Assembly (NCBI GenBank): GCA_034429195.1
Contig: DAOUGQ010000007.1
Location: 1-64,000 of the forward strand
Length of the DNA: 64,000 nucleotides
DNA from: UBA4782 sp034429195
GTDB taxonomy: Bacteria; Chloroflexota; Anaerolineae; Anaerolineales; Anaerolineaceae
Direction of reading: 5' to 3'
Part shown: in pieces, positions 28,467-36,871 of the stretch
Layout: each line of letters opens with the position of its first letter
Numbering within the stretch: the stretch's first letter is position 1
Notes under the pieces: generated by a model
Told to the model about the DNA's origin: nothing
The model's database searches: none
The model's input: the letters and a program-made list of their open reading frames with translations, nothing else
Position numbers and translations under genes: made by a program

Positions 28467-28877
28467 ATGCGTGCTTCTTCCGTTGATCAGGTGATCATTC
28501 AGACTTTATTAAAAGAACATGCCCACTTAACTTCTTTACAGGTCTATGAAGAAATTCGCCAGCAATTACCGGCTGTCAATCAATCTACGGTATATCGGTC
28601 GCTGGAACGATTGGTAGGGCAGGGACTAGTTTCAGTTTCAGATATGGGCACTGGTTCTGCTGTCTATGAAACAGTCGTAGATGGGATACACCATCATTTA
28701 GTTTGCCAAAAATGTGGAAAGGTGATAACAATCAGCCATAATGATGTTACGGAATTTTTCTCATCCATTCAACAAAAGTTCCACTTTTCTGTAATTACCA
28801 ATCATTTGATCCTTTTTGGCATCTGTGAAGATTGTCAGAAAGGTTCATCAGCTCTTTCAAATGATGGAATTTATTGA
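28467..28877 (+). CDS. Fur-family metal-responsive repressor
   Basis: 136 residues from the ATG at 28467, which follows AAAGGGTG. The winged helix includes LTSLQVYEEIRQQLPAVNQSTVYRSLERLVGQGLV, and the dimer domain has the metal-binding string GIHHHLVCQKCGKV and a second CEDC pair. The two CxxC pairs form the structural zinc site of Fur/Zur/Nur proteins. Divergent to the nikMQO genes and separated from them by a palindromic operator, it likely represses them when metal is ample. Nur (nickel) or Zur-like (zinc) cannot be told apart here. Confidence 0.85.
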   Translation: MRASSVDQVIIQTLLKEHAHLTSLQVYEEIRQQLPAVNQSTVYRSLERLVGQGLVSVSDMGTGSAVYETVVDGIHHHLVCQKCGKVITISHNDVTEFFSSIQQKFHFSVITNHLILFGICEDCQKGSSALSNDGIY

Positions 28878-29011
28878 CAAAATGAGAATCTTCTCTATAA
28901 TGATTATATGTGCCGCTTTTGGGGATAGCACATGACTTTTTTGCTTCACATTTATTTGTTGCTTTACGAGCCAAAAGTTAATACTCTCTCTTAGTATGTA
29001 TTTTTAGAGAG

Positions 29012-29042
29012 TTATGCACACGTGTGCATAATAAAGTATAAT
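29012..29042 (+). promoter_or_regulatory. LacI-type operator and promoter of the ABC transporter operon
   Basis: A perfect 20-bp palindrome with core ATGCACACGTGTGCAT lies at 29012-29031, followed at once by TATAAT (29037-29042). The palindrome covers the -35 position, so a bound repressor would block transcription. The central CG and even symmetry are typical of LacI-family sites. The same core occurs at 57901-57916. No LacI-family gene is in the window. Confidence 0.75.
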
Positions 29043-29054
29043 AGCGGGAAACAT

Positions 29055-29251
29055 CTGGCAACCGTAAGGAAAGATGCAACAGAATTATCAGCGTTCATCA
29101 CACCAAGCATTTTAGGGAAAGCACGGCATTCAAAAGTGTTTTCGTAGTAAAAACTCGCTCTGATGGATTTGCCGGTATTTTTGGTTTGTTCCTTTTTCTC
29201 CGGCTCTAATCATCGCTTCCTGACCGCTCTATAATCAACACCGGTTGCCAG
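29055..29251 (+). promoter_or_regulatory. Long structured 5' leader of the ABC transporter mRNA
   Basis: The stretch 28878-29519 has no gene. Downstream of the promoter the leader is about 470 nt. CTGGCAACCG (29055-29064) is perfectly complementary to CGGTTGCCAG (29242-29251), closing a ~190-nt domain. Inside it GAT/GATT/GCCGG (29162-29175) pairs with CCGGC/AATC/ATC (29200-29214) with small bulges. Such long-range pairing in a leader suggests a regulatory RNA, but I match it to no known riboswitch. The strong ribosome site AGAAGGAGG precedes 29520. Confidence 0.4.
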
Positions 29252-29519
29252 CCACTGAATTTAATAATGATCATCATCTTTACCGTTGCTATTCGTTAAA
29301 TCAAATCAAAAACTGAAGAAAAGGGTTTCTTAACACATTCTGGAAAGGAGGTTAACAAAAGGGAAGGGTAATAATCTTTTGAAAATCACGGAAAAGACAA
29401 TCACTATCCAGAATATCCCGACTTGATAAGATTGCACGATATGGTATAGACACCATACAGACCACAAAGAATTTATTCTGGACTAACTTAAACCAAAAAT
29501 AAAGAAGGAGGAAAATAAC

Positions 29520-30482
29520 ATGTCGTTTAAGAAAAGTATCACTCTATTCGTTTCGCTGATCGTTATCCTTTCATTGATCGCAGCGTGTGCCCCTAAAGCA
29601 ACTACTGAAACAGCAGATGATCCGGTGGCTAAAATCAAGATCGGTGTAACCATTGCTAATTTCAATGATACATTCCTGACCTATATGACCGATGGAATGA
29701 AGGACTATGCTGCAACCCTTGGTGCAGATGTAGAAGTAACATACGTTGACGCCAAAGAAGACACTGCCACCCAACTCTCCCAGGTAGAGAATTTCATCTC
29801 CCAGGGGATGAATGCCATTGTGGTGGTCCCTGTTGATACTGCTGCCACTGACCCGATCACCCAGGCAGCCAAAGATGCCAAGACCCCCCTTGTATATGTC
29901 AACCGGCTTCCAGCCAATCTGCCCGAGGATGTGGTATTTGTCGGCTCCAACTCTATCGATGCCGGCATCTTCCAAATGGAATATATTGCTGAAAAACTGG
30001 GTGGTAAAGGGAATGTTGTCATCATGATGGGTAAATTGGATAATGAAGCAGCTATCCAGCGAACTGCTGGTGTAGAGCAGGTTGCGGCTAAATATCCCGA
30101 TATCAAGATCACCAAGAAAGATACTGCCAACTGGAGCCGTCCCGAAGGGCTTACACTAATGGAGAACTGGCTCTCCACAGGTGATCAGATCGATGCAGTT
30201 TGTTCCAATAATGATGATATGGCTTTAGGAGCTATCCAGGCGATTGAAGCAGCTGGTTTATTGGGTAAGATCATCGTGGGCGGCACAGATGCCACCCCAG
30301 ATGCATTGGCAGCTATGGATGAAGGTAAGCTTGATGTAACCGTCTTCCAAGATGCTGCTGGTCAAGGCAGTGGTGCTATCAAAGCAGCCGTTGGTCTAGC
30401 TAAAGGCGAAACGGTCGAAACTCGCGTATGGATCCCATACGTATTGGTAACCCCAGACAACTATAAAGATTTTATGAAATAG
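29520..30482 (+). CDS. Sugar ABC transporter substrate-binding lipoprotein (RbsB-type)
   Basis: 320 residues: lipoprotein signal ending in LIAAC at residue ~22, a short linker, then a type I periplasmic-binding fold (IKIGVTIANFNDTFLTYMTDGMK, QVENFISQGMNAIVVVPVD, KTPLVYVNRLP, VGSNSIDAGIFQMEYIAEKLGG, CSNNDDMALGAIQAIEAAG). The family binds pentoses, galactose or inositol. It leads an operon with an RbsA-type ATPase, RbsC-type permease and a URO-D-like gene. The operator it shares with the inositol genes at 57.9 kb makes myo-inositol or an isomer the most likely ligand. The start has a strong GGAGG. Confidence 0.88.
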   Translation: MSFKKSITLFVSLIVILSLIAACAPKATTETADDPVAKIKIGVTIANFNDTFLTYMTDGMKDYAATLGADVEVTYVDAKEDTATQLSQVENFISQGMNAIVVVPVDTAATDPITQAAKDAKTPLVYVNRLPANLPEDVVFVGSNSIDAGIFQMEYIAEKLGGKGNVVIMMGKLDNEAAIQRTAGVEQVAAKYPDIKITKKDTANWSRPEGLTLMENWLSTGDQIDAVCSNNDDMALGAIQAIEAAGLLGKIIVGGTDATPDALAAMDEGKLDVTVFQDAAGQGSGAIKAAVGLAKGETVETRVWIPYVLVTPDNYKDFMK

Positions 30483-30499
30483 GATTTCTAATTATTTAC

Positions 30500-30528
30500 T
30501 GTGCGGGTCTTAATAATAGACCCGCACA
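30500..30528 (+). terminator. Stem-loop after the binding-protein gene
   Basis: GTGCGGGTCT (30501-30510) pairs with AGACCCGCAC (30518-30527) around a 7-nt AU loop, plus one more T-A pair. No U-run follows, so it is more likely a partial terminator or an mRNA 3'-end stabiliser that keeps the binding protein in excess over the membrane genes. An 11-bp direct repeat CTTGAAATTGT (30589 and 30602) lies further down before the ATPase gene. Confidence 0.65.
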
Positions 30529-30639
30529 ATTGAAGTGCTTGAAACTGCAGATTCTATTGTATCAGCCTCTTTTAAATATTTTGATACACTTGAAATTGTC
30601 CCTTGAAATTGTAACTTTTATACGAAGAAAGGCTTCATC

Positions 30640-32139
30640 ATGGATTCAGAAACCATTCTAATGATGGAGAACATCTCAAAATCATTTCCTAGTGTTAAAG
30701 CCCTGGATAATGTTCATTTATCGGTTAAGAAGGGAACAGTGCATGCCTTGATGGGTGAGAACGGTGCAGGCAAATCTACCCTCATGAAGATGCTCATCGG
30801 ATTATATACTCCCGATAGTGGTTCAATAACTTTCAAGAACCAACCCGTTACTATCCCCGATACAGCTACGGCATTAAAAATGGGCATTTCAATGATCCAT
30901 CAGGAACTTTCTCCCATACCATACATGACTATCGCCGAGAATATCTTCCTGGGGAGAGAACCCATAAACAAACTGGGGCTCGTAGATCGGAAAGCAATGC
31001 TTTCCGCTTCCAGGAACCTTCTAAAACAACTGAACATTCAACTAAATCCCGCCTCTCTCATGAAAGATATATCCATTGCTAATACCCAGATGGTAGAAAT
31101 TGCAAAAGCGATCTCGTACAACTCTTCCTTAATTATTATGGATGAGCCAACTTCAGCCATCACAGAACGAGAAGTGGAACATCTGTTTGCCATGATACGT
31201 ACCCTGAAAGAAAAAGGCGTTTCGATTATTTTCATTACTCACAGAATAGATGAAGTTTTCGAAATTGCGGATGAAATCACGGTTTTCAGAGATGGACATT
31301 ATATTGCCACAGTGCCAACTAAAGAAACGAATAAAAACAGCTTAATTTCGATGATGGTTGGCCGTGAATTGACCAATATTTTCCCTAAAGAAAAAGCAGA
31401 GATTGGTGAAGTGATCTTGTCTGTGAAGAATCTTAACCGAAAAGGAAAAGTGAAAGATGTCAGTTTCGATTTGAGGCGTGGAGAGATCCTGGGGCTAGCC
31501 GGGTTGATGGGTGCAGGACGGACTGAGATCATCGAAAGCATTTTTGGTATAGCAAAAATCGAATCGGGTGAGATCTTCATCAAAGGTCAAAAAGTACACA
31601 TAACCAGGCCAGAGGATGCGATCAGACATGGTATGGCATTGCTCACAGAAGACAGAAGATCAAGCGGAATCATGGCAGTGCTATCGGTAAAAGACAATAT
31701 GGTTATTGCAAACCTCAAGCAATTCGTAAAAAATGGATTTCTACAAAAACGTGCCATCGTGGATACTTGCAATAAAGAGAAAACCAGGCTGGATATCAAA
31801 ACCCCCAGCATGGATCAACTCATAAAATTGCTTTCAGGAGGGAATCAACAGAAAGTATTGGTATCCCGCTGGTTGCTTACCTCACCGGATATTTTAATTC
31901 TGGATGAACCAACTCGCGGAATCGATGTGGGAGCTAAAGCAGAGATCCACAGATTAATGTCAAGACTTGCCCAAGAAGGCAAAGCAATTCTGATGATTTC
32001 GTCAGAACTGCCAGAAATTCTGGGAATGAGCGATCGTGTCATCGTCATGCATGAAGGTCGCCTGACTGGAGAATTTACACGGGAAGAAGCAAGTCAGGAG
32101 AGCATTTTACGTGCAGCTACGGGGCTCGCTACAGCTTGA
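30640..32139 (+). CDS. Sugar ABC transporter double-domain ATPase (RbsA-type)
   Basis: 499 residues with two ABC modules. The first has Walker A GENGAGKSTLM, signature-region ISIANTQMVEIAKA (degenerate, as usual in RbsA) and LIIMDEPTSAIT. The second has GLMGAGRTEIIES in the Walker A place, signature LSGGNQQKVLVSRW and LILDEPTRGIDVGAK. This asymmetry is standard in ribose/galactose/inositol importers. It energises uptake with the RbsC-type permease that follows after 26 bp. Confidence 0.93.
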   Translation: MDSETILMMENISKSFPSVKALDNVHLSVKKGTVHALMGENGAGKSTLMKMLIGLYTPDSGSITFKNQPVTIPDTATALKMGISMIHQELSPIPYMTIAENIFLGREPINKLGLVDRKAMLSASRNLLKQLNIQLNPASLMKDISIANTQMVEIAKAISYNSSLIIMDEPTSAITEREVEHLFAMIRTLKEKGVSIIFITHRIDEVFEIADEITVFRDGHYIATVPTKETNKNSLISMMVGRELTNIFPKEKAEIGEVILSVKNLNRKGKVKDVSFDLRRGEILGLAGLMGAGRTEIIESIFGIAKIESGEIFIKGQKVHITRPEDAIRHGMALLTEDRRSSGIMAVLSVKDNMVIANLKQFVKNGFLQKRAIVDTCNKEKTRLDIKTPSMDQLIKLLSGGNQQKVLVSRWLLTSPDILILDEPTRGIDVGAKAEIHRLMSRLAQEGKAILMISSELPEILGMSDRVIVMHEGRLTGEFTREEASQESILRAATGLATA

Positions 32140-32165
32140 TTTGGAAGAATGTATAAAAGAGGAGA

Positions 32166-33173
32166 ATGAAATTGGCTACAACAAAAACCGGTGAAACCGG
32201 ATTAATTAATAAATATTGGATCAAAATCATCTTTCAGAAATATGCGATCGTACTGATCTTATTGGCAATGATCCTTCTCGTCTCGATTCTGTCGCCAGCA
32301 TTTTTCCAGGTGCGCAATTTACTGAATGTTGTTCGCCAAATTTCAGTAATCGGGTTGCTTGGTATGGGTGTCACCCTGGCAATCATTGCGCTGGGAATCG
32401 ATCTTTCCTCTGGATCAGTACTTGCTCTGGCAGCAGTAGTGGCTGCCAGCCTTGCACAGCGTCCTGATTGGGCGGAAGCAAAATTTCCCGGTCTGGTATT
32501 GCCGCTCATCGTACCCATTCTGGCAGGACTGATTATCGGGTTGATTTGTGGTTGGATCAATGGGTTTTTAATCGCTCAATTCAAGATTCCACCCTTTATT
32601 GCCACCCTGGGAATGATGACAGTGGCAAGAGGATTTGCCCTTCTGTACAGTGATGGCAGGCCTATCAGCAGTTTGACTGACTCATACAACTTCATTGGGC
32701 AAGGAGAAGTTTTAGGATTCCCAATCCCTATTCTGATTCTGCTCTTCATGGCGCTTGTCACCCATGTTATGTTGAATTACACACGGTTTGGTCGTTATGT
32801 GTATGCAATTGGTGGGAATGAACAGGCAGCACGTGTTTCAGGGATCAACATCGATAAAGTCAAGATTGGTATATATACCTATGCTGGTTTACTTTCAGGT
32901 CTGGCGGGTATTGTCCTTTCTTCCCGTATCAGTTCTGGTCAACCAGGGCTTGGTCAGGGTTATGAATTGGATGCCATCGCCTCTGCAGTCATTGGCGGAA
33001 CCAGCTTTGCAGGCGGTGTGGGCACTGTATGGGGCACCTTAGTCGGTGCTTTGATCATCGGTGTTCTCAATAATGGGTTGGATTTACTTAATGTGTCGGC
33101 TTATTGGCAGCAAATTGTCAAAGGTGCTATTATCGTTGTTGCGATTATTATTGACGAAAGAAAGAACCGCTGA
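32166..33173 (+). CDS. Sugar ABC transporter permease (RbsC-type)
   Basis: 335 residues with about nine or ten membrane helices and the family signatures LSPAFFQVRNLLNVVRQ, GIDLSSGSVLALAAV, IATLGMMTVARGFALLYSDGRPI and YAIGGNEQAARVSGINIDKVK. The last motif is the cytoplasmic loop that meets the ATPase. It would form a homodimeric channel for the sugar delivered by the 29520 lipoprotein. It ends 2 bp before the URO-D-like gene. Confidence 0.93.
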   Translation: MKLATTKTGETGLINKYWIKIIFQKYAIVLILLAMILLVSILSPAFFQVRNLLNVVRQISVIGLLGMGVTLAIIALGIDLSSGSVLALAAVVAASLAQRPDWAEAKFPGLVLPLIVPILAGLIIGLICGWINGFLIAQFKIPPFIATLGMMTVARGFALLYSDGRPISSLTDSYNFIGQGEVLGFPIPILILLFMALVTHVMLNYTRFGRYVYAIGGNEQAARVSGINIDKVKIGIYTYAGLLSGLAGIVLSSRISSGQPGLGQGYELDAIASAVIGGTSFAGGVGTVWGTLVGALIIGVLNNGLDLLNVSAYWQQIVKGAIIVVAIIIDERKNR

Positions 33174-33175
33174 GA

Positions 33176-34333
33176 ATGAATTCTCGCGAACGTGTTCTGG
33201 CAACCTTAGACCATAAAGAACCTGATCGAGTTCCTTTTGATCTGGGAGGAACTGTTGTGACAGGGATCCAGGCAAAGGCTTACCAGAGATTGCGTAGGTA
33301 TTTAAACTTACCTGAAAAGCCGTTGCAAATCACCGATGTGTTGCAGCAAATCGCTGGCGTTGATGACGATATGATGGATTTTCTTGGCGTTGATGTGCGG
33401 AATGTATCGCCACGTTCTAGCGCCAGTTACCAGATCCAATTTCGTGATTCAACGGATGGCAATTACTCTACTTTATATGATGAATACCATATCGGCTGGC
33501 GCATGCCAAAAGATGGCGGCATGTACTACGATATGTTTGATCATCCTCTTGCCGGCAAATTGACAGGAGAAAGAATCGATTCCTATACTCTCCCTGATCC
33601 ACAGGAGCCATCACGATTTATTGGTGTACGTGAAGCTGCATTGAAGATCCTTGAAGAACAGCGAGCTCTTGTCATTGGTAATATCTATGCAGGGATCTTC
33701 GAAATGTACATGTGGACTCATGGTTATGTAGATGGATATGCAGATTGGGTAGGTGAACCCGATCTGGTAAAAAAGCTATTGCAGAAATTTACCGACTTTC
33801 AAATGGCTTTTCTTGAAAAAATGTTTTCTGTGCTTGAAGGGATCCCAATCGATGTAGTGCACATGGCGGATGATATGGCAGGACAAATAGGTATGCTAAT
33901 CTCACCTGCATCCTATCGCAGGATGTTGAAACCGCTGCATAAAGAAATGTTCGATTACATCCACCAGAAAACACATGCAAAAGTATTCATTCATGCCTGC
34001 GGTTCTATCCGTCCGATCATACCTGATCTGATCGAGATTGGTGTGGATATTCTTAATCCAGTACAGGTGAACGCTAAGGATATGGATTCTGCAGACCTGA
34101 AACGCGAATTTGGTAAAGATTTAACTTTTTGGGGAGGTGGGGTCGATACTCAGAGTGCCTTCGACGAATCCCACACTCCTTCGGAAGTGTACTCGGATGT
34201 TCGCCACAGGCTGGATGACCTTATGCCAGGAGGCGGGTTTGTATTTGCAACCGTCCATAACATTCAAGGCAATGTTCCTCCCGAAAACATTATGGCAATG
34301 TGGGAAACGGTTCAAAAGTATGGCAAGTATTAA
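33176..34333 (+). CDS. Uroporphyrinogen decarboxylase-family protein
   Basis: 385 residues of the URO-D superfamily, beginning NSRERVLATLDHKEPDRVPFDLGG. It contains VFIHACGSIRP, which matches the His-x-Cys part of the zinc site of MtaA/CmuA-type cobamide methyltransferases, but the later Cys of that site is not evident (LTFWGGGVDTQ). It is therefore not a haem enzyme and perhaps not a standard methyltransferase. Co-transcription with a sugar importer, 2 bp after the permease, is unexplained. Members of this clade often sit with catabolic operons and lack an assigned reaction. Confidence 0.82.
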   Translation: MNSRERVLATLDHKEPDRVPFDLGGTVVTGIQAKAYQRLRRYLNLPEKPLQITDVLQQIAGVDDDMMDFLGVDVRNVSPRSSASYQIQFRDSTDGNYSTLYDEYHIGWRMPKDGGMYYDMFDHPLAGKLTGERIDSYTLPDPQEPSRFIGVREAALKILEEQRALVIGNIYAGIFEMYMWTHGYVDGYADWVGEPDLVKKLLQKFTDFQMAFLEKMFSVLEGIPIDVVHMADDMAGQIGMLISPASYRRMLKPLHKEMFDYIHQKTHAKVFIHACGSIRPIIPDLIEIGVDILNPVQVNAKDMDSADLKREFGKDLTFWGGGVDTQSAFDESHTPSEVYSDVRHRLDDLMPGGGFVFATVHNIQGNVPPENIMAMWETVQKYGKY

Positions 34334-34352
34334 TTTCAAAAGACCTGCAACA

Positions 34353-34394
34353 AATGGAGCTTCTTCTATAGTAACCGACGAAGCTCCATTTTTG
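34353..34394 (+). terminator. Intrinsic terminator of the ABC transporter operon
   Basis: AATGGAGCTTC (34353-34363) pairs perfectly with GAAGCTCCATT (34380-34390) and is followed by TTT. It closes the plus-strand operon and, since A-rich sequence flanks the other side, may also serve the convergent operon ending at 34432. Confidence 0.85.
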
Positions 34395-34431
34395 ATTCGT
34401 TTCTCGATACCATACTACCGCACTATATATT

Positions 34432-35190
34432 TCAGCTTTGCGCAATGGCTTTGAGCTTTGTAGTTGCCCCTTCCACAAGCAGTTGGAATAATTTCTCCCC
34501 GTGTTCCGCATTGCTTTGGCGAGGATCGCCAATGACTCCGTTTTCTGAAAGATCCTGGGCAGCCCAGCCAAAAGCAATATCTGGAAAAGGTTTCTTGGGC
34601 TTGAAATCCTGAGGGATCTCTCCAACCAATTCTGGTCGAAGGTACAACATCAAGGAGGTTTCAATTGATGCTGCATGAATTTCAGGATAAGAAAGATGAG
34701 GGAAAACCTGTTCTATTGCATCAGCGTTGACCAGGTCGTTATTCCAGAAATTCAAACTGTAAATACCCATCTTGTAGGTATAGCGCAGATCAAATGCGAG
34801 TGAAGCCAATAAAGCGGTGTTTCCACCATGACTGTTTAAAAAAACAATCTTTTTAACGCCATGCTTTTGCATTGAATTAACGATATCTTCAAAGATGGCG
34901 ATCAATGTTGTTGCCCGCAGAGAAATGGTGCCACAAAATTCAAGGTGCTCTGGGCTTTTTCCAAGTGGGATTGATGGGGCGAATACGATAGGATCATCCG
35001 CACTGAATTGCTTTCTGACACCTTCAACCACAGCATCCAGAATGATGGTATCTGTCCCCATAGGGAGGTGCGGTCCATGCTGCTCATTTGATCCGATTGG
35101 GAAAACAACTGTTTTTTCCCGTAATGGGAGTTCTTTAGCAAATGTTGATGAGATTTCTTGCAAACTGAGTGCTGGATTATTTTTCGTCAT
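34432..35190 (-). CDS. Creatininase-family amidohydrolase (copy A)
   Basis: 252 residues with the creatininase fold motifs: VVFPIGSNEQHGPHLPMGTD (metal ligands Glu and His), PSIPLGKSPEHLEFCGTISL, VFLNSHGGN and the later Glu in HAASIETSLM. Relatives hydrolyse cyclic amides or formamides (creatininase, the ArfB deformylase, MftE peptidase). Last gene of the minus operon, overlapping the methyltransferase homologue by 14 bp. Its partner copy at 36095 is clearly paralogous in motifs. Substrate unknown. Confidence 0.87.
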   Translation of the reverse strand: MTKNNPALSLQEISSTFAKELPLREKTVVFPIGSNEQHGPHLPMGTDTIILDAVVEGVRKQFSADDPIVFAPSIPLGKSPEHLEFCGTISLRATTLIAIFEDIVNSMQKHGVKKIVFLNSHGGNTALLASLAFDLRYTYKMGIYSLNFWNNDLVNADAIEQVFPHLSYPEIHAASIETSLMLYLRPELVGEIPQDFKPKKPFPDIAFGWAAQDLSENGVIGDPRQSNAEHGEKLFQLLVEGATTKLKAIAQS

Positions 35191-36067
35191 TTTGTTTTCT
35201 TCTTTTTATCAGGTCATTCTTACGCAAATATGCCAGATATTTTTTAGCATAGGGATCACGACCACTTAGGAAATTTTCCGCAAAGATCAGTGTCAAGCCA
35301 TCCTGACCAAGTCTGGTACATAGAGGCGGATCGATCAAAGCCACATCCATGCCTGCAGGGATCGCTGCTAATAAATATGCCAGGTCTATGGATTCTTTAT
35401 AAGGTAAACCGTACCCCGCATTTTCGATACCTAAAAATGTGGAAAACTGATATTTCTGTTTCACCGCCCGCAGAACATCAAACGCCACCAGCATACTATC
35501 GGGTTCGCTCACTCCCATTGCCATAACGAGCGGGTCGATAGCAATGTCATCATCTGGGATACCAATTTCCCGGGCTCTCTGAATGATTCGTTCAGCAATG
35601 GCCATTCGTTCTACTGCTGTAGCAGGGATCCCTTTATCGTCCATACATAAGCAAATGACTGCTGAACCACTCTCCTTTACCAGGTTAAGCATAGGTTCCA
35701 GACGTTCTGAATCTGCACTTACGGATAATACTGGTTTGTATGGATATATATCTAATGTGCGGCGTATTGCATTGATATTGGTGGAATCAATATATAGAGG
35801 CAATCCGGTTGCGTCATGTGCAGCTTTGCATACCAACGGTAGCATCACCTCTTCATCTATTTGAGGATGGACGATCATGACTTCTAAAAATCCTGTCCCA
35901 TCGCCAACCTGCTTTTCTGCCAGACGTTTTACCTCATCAACTTTTCCTGCGATCAAATCCTTGGTTAAAGTCTCATTTTTCAAGGTATTGATCAATGTAG
36001 TTGCCAAAACAGTTGGATAACCTGTTCCAAACGTACAGCTTCCGCCTGAACTTGTTAACGTTGTCAT
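35177..36067 (-). CDS. Methyltetrahydrofolate methyltransferase / DHPS-like TIM barrel
   Basis: 296 residues resembling the pterin-binding domain of corrinoid methyltransferases (AcsE, MtgA). Matching places are TGFLEVMIVHPQIDEE, LYIDSTNINAIRRTL, KPVLSVSADSERL, DDIAIDPLVMAMGV and FLGIENAGYGLP (compare NVSFGLP in AcsE). The usual N-terminal GERIN pterin motif is replaced by a Gly/Ser-rich start, so the ligand may differ. No corrinoid protein is encoded nearby. It lies between the two creatininase genes. Function uncertain; one-carbon transfer from or to a folate or other pterin is the family expectation. Confidence 0.7.
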   Translation of the reverse strand: MTTLTSSGGSCTFGTGYPTVLATTLINTLKNETLTKDLIAGKVDEVKRLAEKQVGDGTGFLEVMIVHPQIDEEVMLPLVCKAAHDATGLPLYIDSTNINAIRRTLDIYPYKPVLSVSADSERLEPMLNLVKESGSAVICLCMDDKGIPATAVERMAIAERIIQRAREIGIPDDDIAIDPLVMAMGVSEPDSMLVAFDVLRAVKQKYQFSTFLGIENAGYGLPYKESIDLAYLLAAIPAGMDVALIDPPLCTRLGQDGLTLIFAENFLSGRDPYAKKYLAYLRKNDLIKRRKQNDEK

Positions 36068-36094
36068 ATTTCTCTTCTTCGCTTGTCCTCAAGA

Positions 36095-36871
36095 TCACCA
36101 GTTTTGATGAATCTCGCGCAGTCCTTTGGTTGCCATATCAACCAGAGCTTCAAAGATCACTTTACCTTTTGCTGCGGTTCCCAAACTGGCTACACCAGAG
36201 ATACCACTAGGGGCGATATCCTGTAAAGAGTTCCAATTGAAGCTAATCGGACCACCCATTCCAACCACCTCACCCACAGCCAACTTCTCATTCTTTTCGT
36301 CAACCGCCCATTCCATGTGAACATTTTCGGGAGTCAGATGAAGCATCAACGCTGTTTCGATCTCACCGCCATGTGCATCAGTCTTGTTTGACGCTTCTCT
36401 TACGTGAAGATCATTTGCAAGTCCAACGATCACCCCCCAAACATTGAACATGAAGATCTGTAATTTATAGCTGTCGCGGATGTCAAATGCTGCTGAGCCA
36501 ATGGCTGCGATATTCCCGCCATGACCATTGATAATGTACATCTTTTTAAAACCATGCCGCGCCACACTGCAAGCGATCTCTTTCAGCATGCGAATGTAAG
36601 TTTCAGCAGTGAATGTGATTGTCCCAGGGAAATCCATATGTTCGGGGCTTTGTCCAAACGGTATCGGTGGAATCCACAGGCAATCCATTTCATTTTCGAC
36701 ATTCTTCAGAACTCTCTCAGCGATCTTCGCTGCGCATTGGGTATCCATACCGATTGGTAAATGGGGACCATGCTGTTCCATCGAACCGCACGTGAATACC
36801 ACAATTGTCTTTTCTCTATTCAGGGCCGCTACCTGTTTAAAAGATAGATCCTCTAATTTATAGATTGCCAT
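36095..36871 (-). CDS. Creatininase-family amidohydrolase (copy B)
   Basis: 258 residues from the ATG at 36871, giving MAIYKLEDLS. The motifs are VVFTCGSMEQHGPHLPIGMD, PPIPFGQSPEHMDFPGTITF, YIINGHGGN and HGGEIETALM, which supply the two-metal site. The start overlaps the VOC-NADAR gene end by 14 bp. As for copy A, the family acts on amide bonds in small cyclic or formylated substrates. Two copies in one operon suggest two successive amide cleavages or a heteromer. Confidence 0.87.
   Translation of the reverse strand: MAIYKLEDLSFKQVAALNREKTIVVFTCGSMEQHGPHLPIGMDTQCAAKIAERVLKNVENEMDCLWIPPIPFGQSPEHMDFPGTITFTAETYIRMLKEIACSVARHGFKKMYIINGHGGNIAAIGSAAFDIRDSYKLQIFMFNVWGVIVGLANDLHVREASNKTDAHGGEIETALMLHLTPENVHMEWAVDEKNEKLAVGEVVGMGGPISFNWNSLQDIAPSGISGVASLGTAAKGKVIFEALVDMATKGLREIHQNW

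Noticed and set aside
29055..29080. SAM-I-like string CTGGCAACC in the importer leader
   Set aside because: Only the short GGCAACC resembles SAM-I. The rest of the core (kink-turn, GGTGC-type segment) is missing, and the neighbouring genes are not for methionine.
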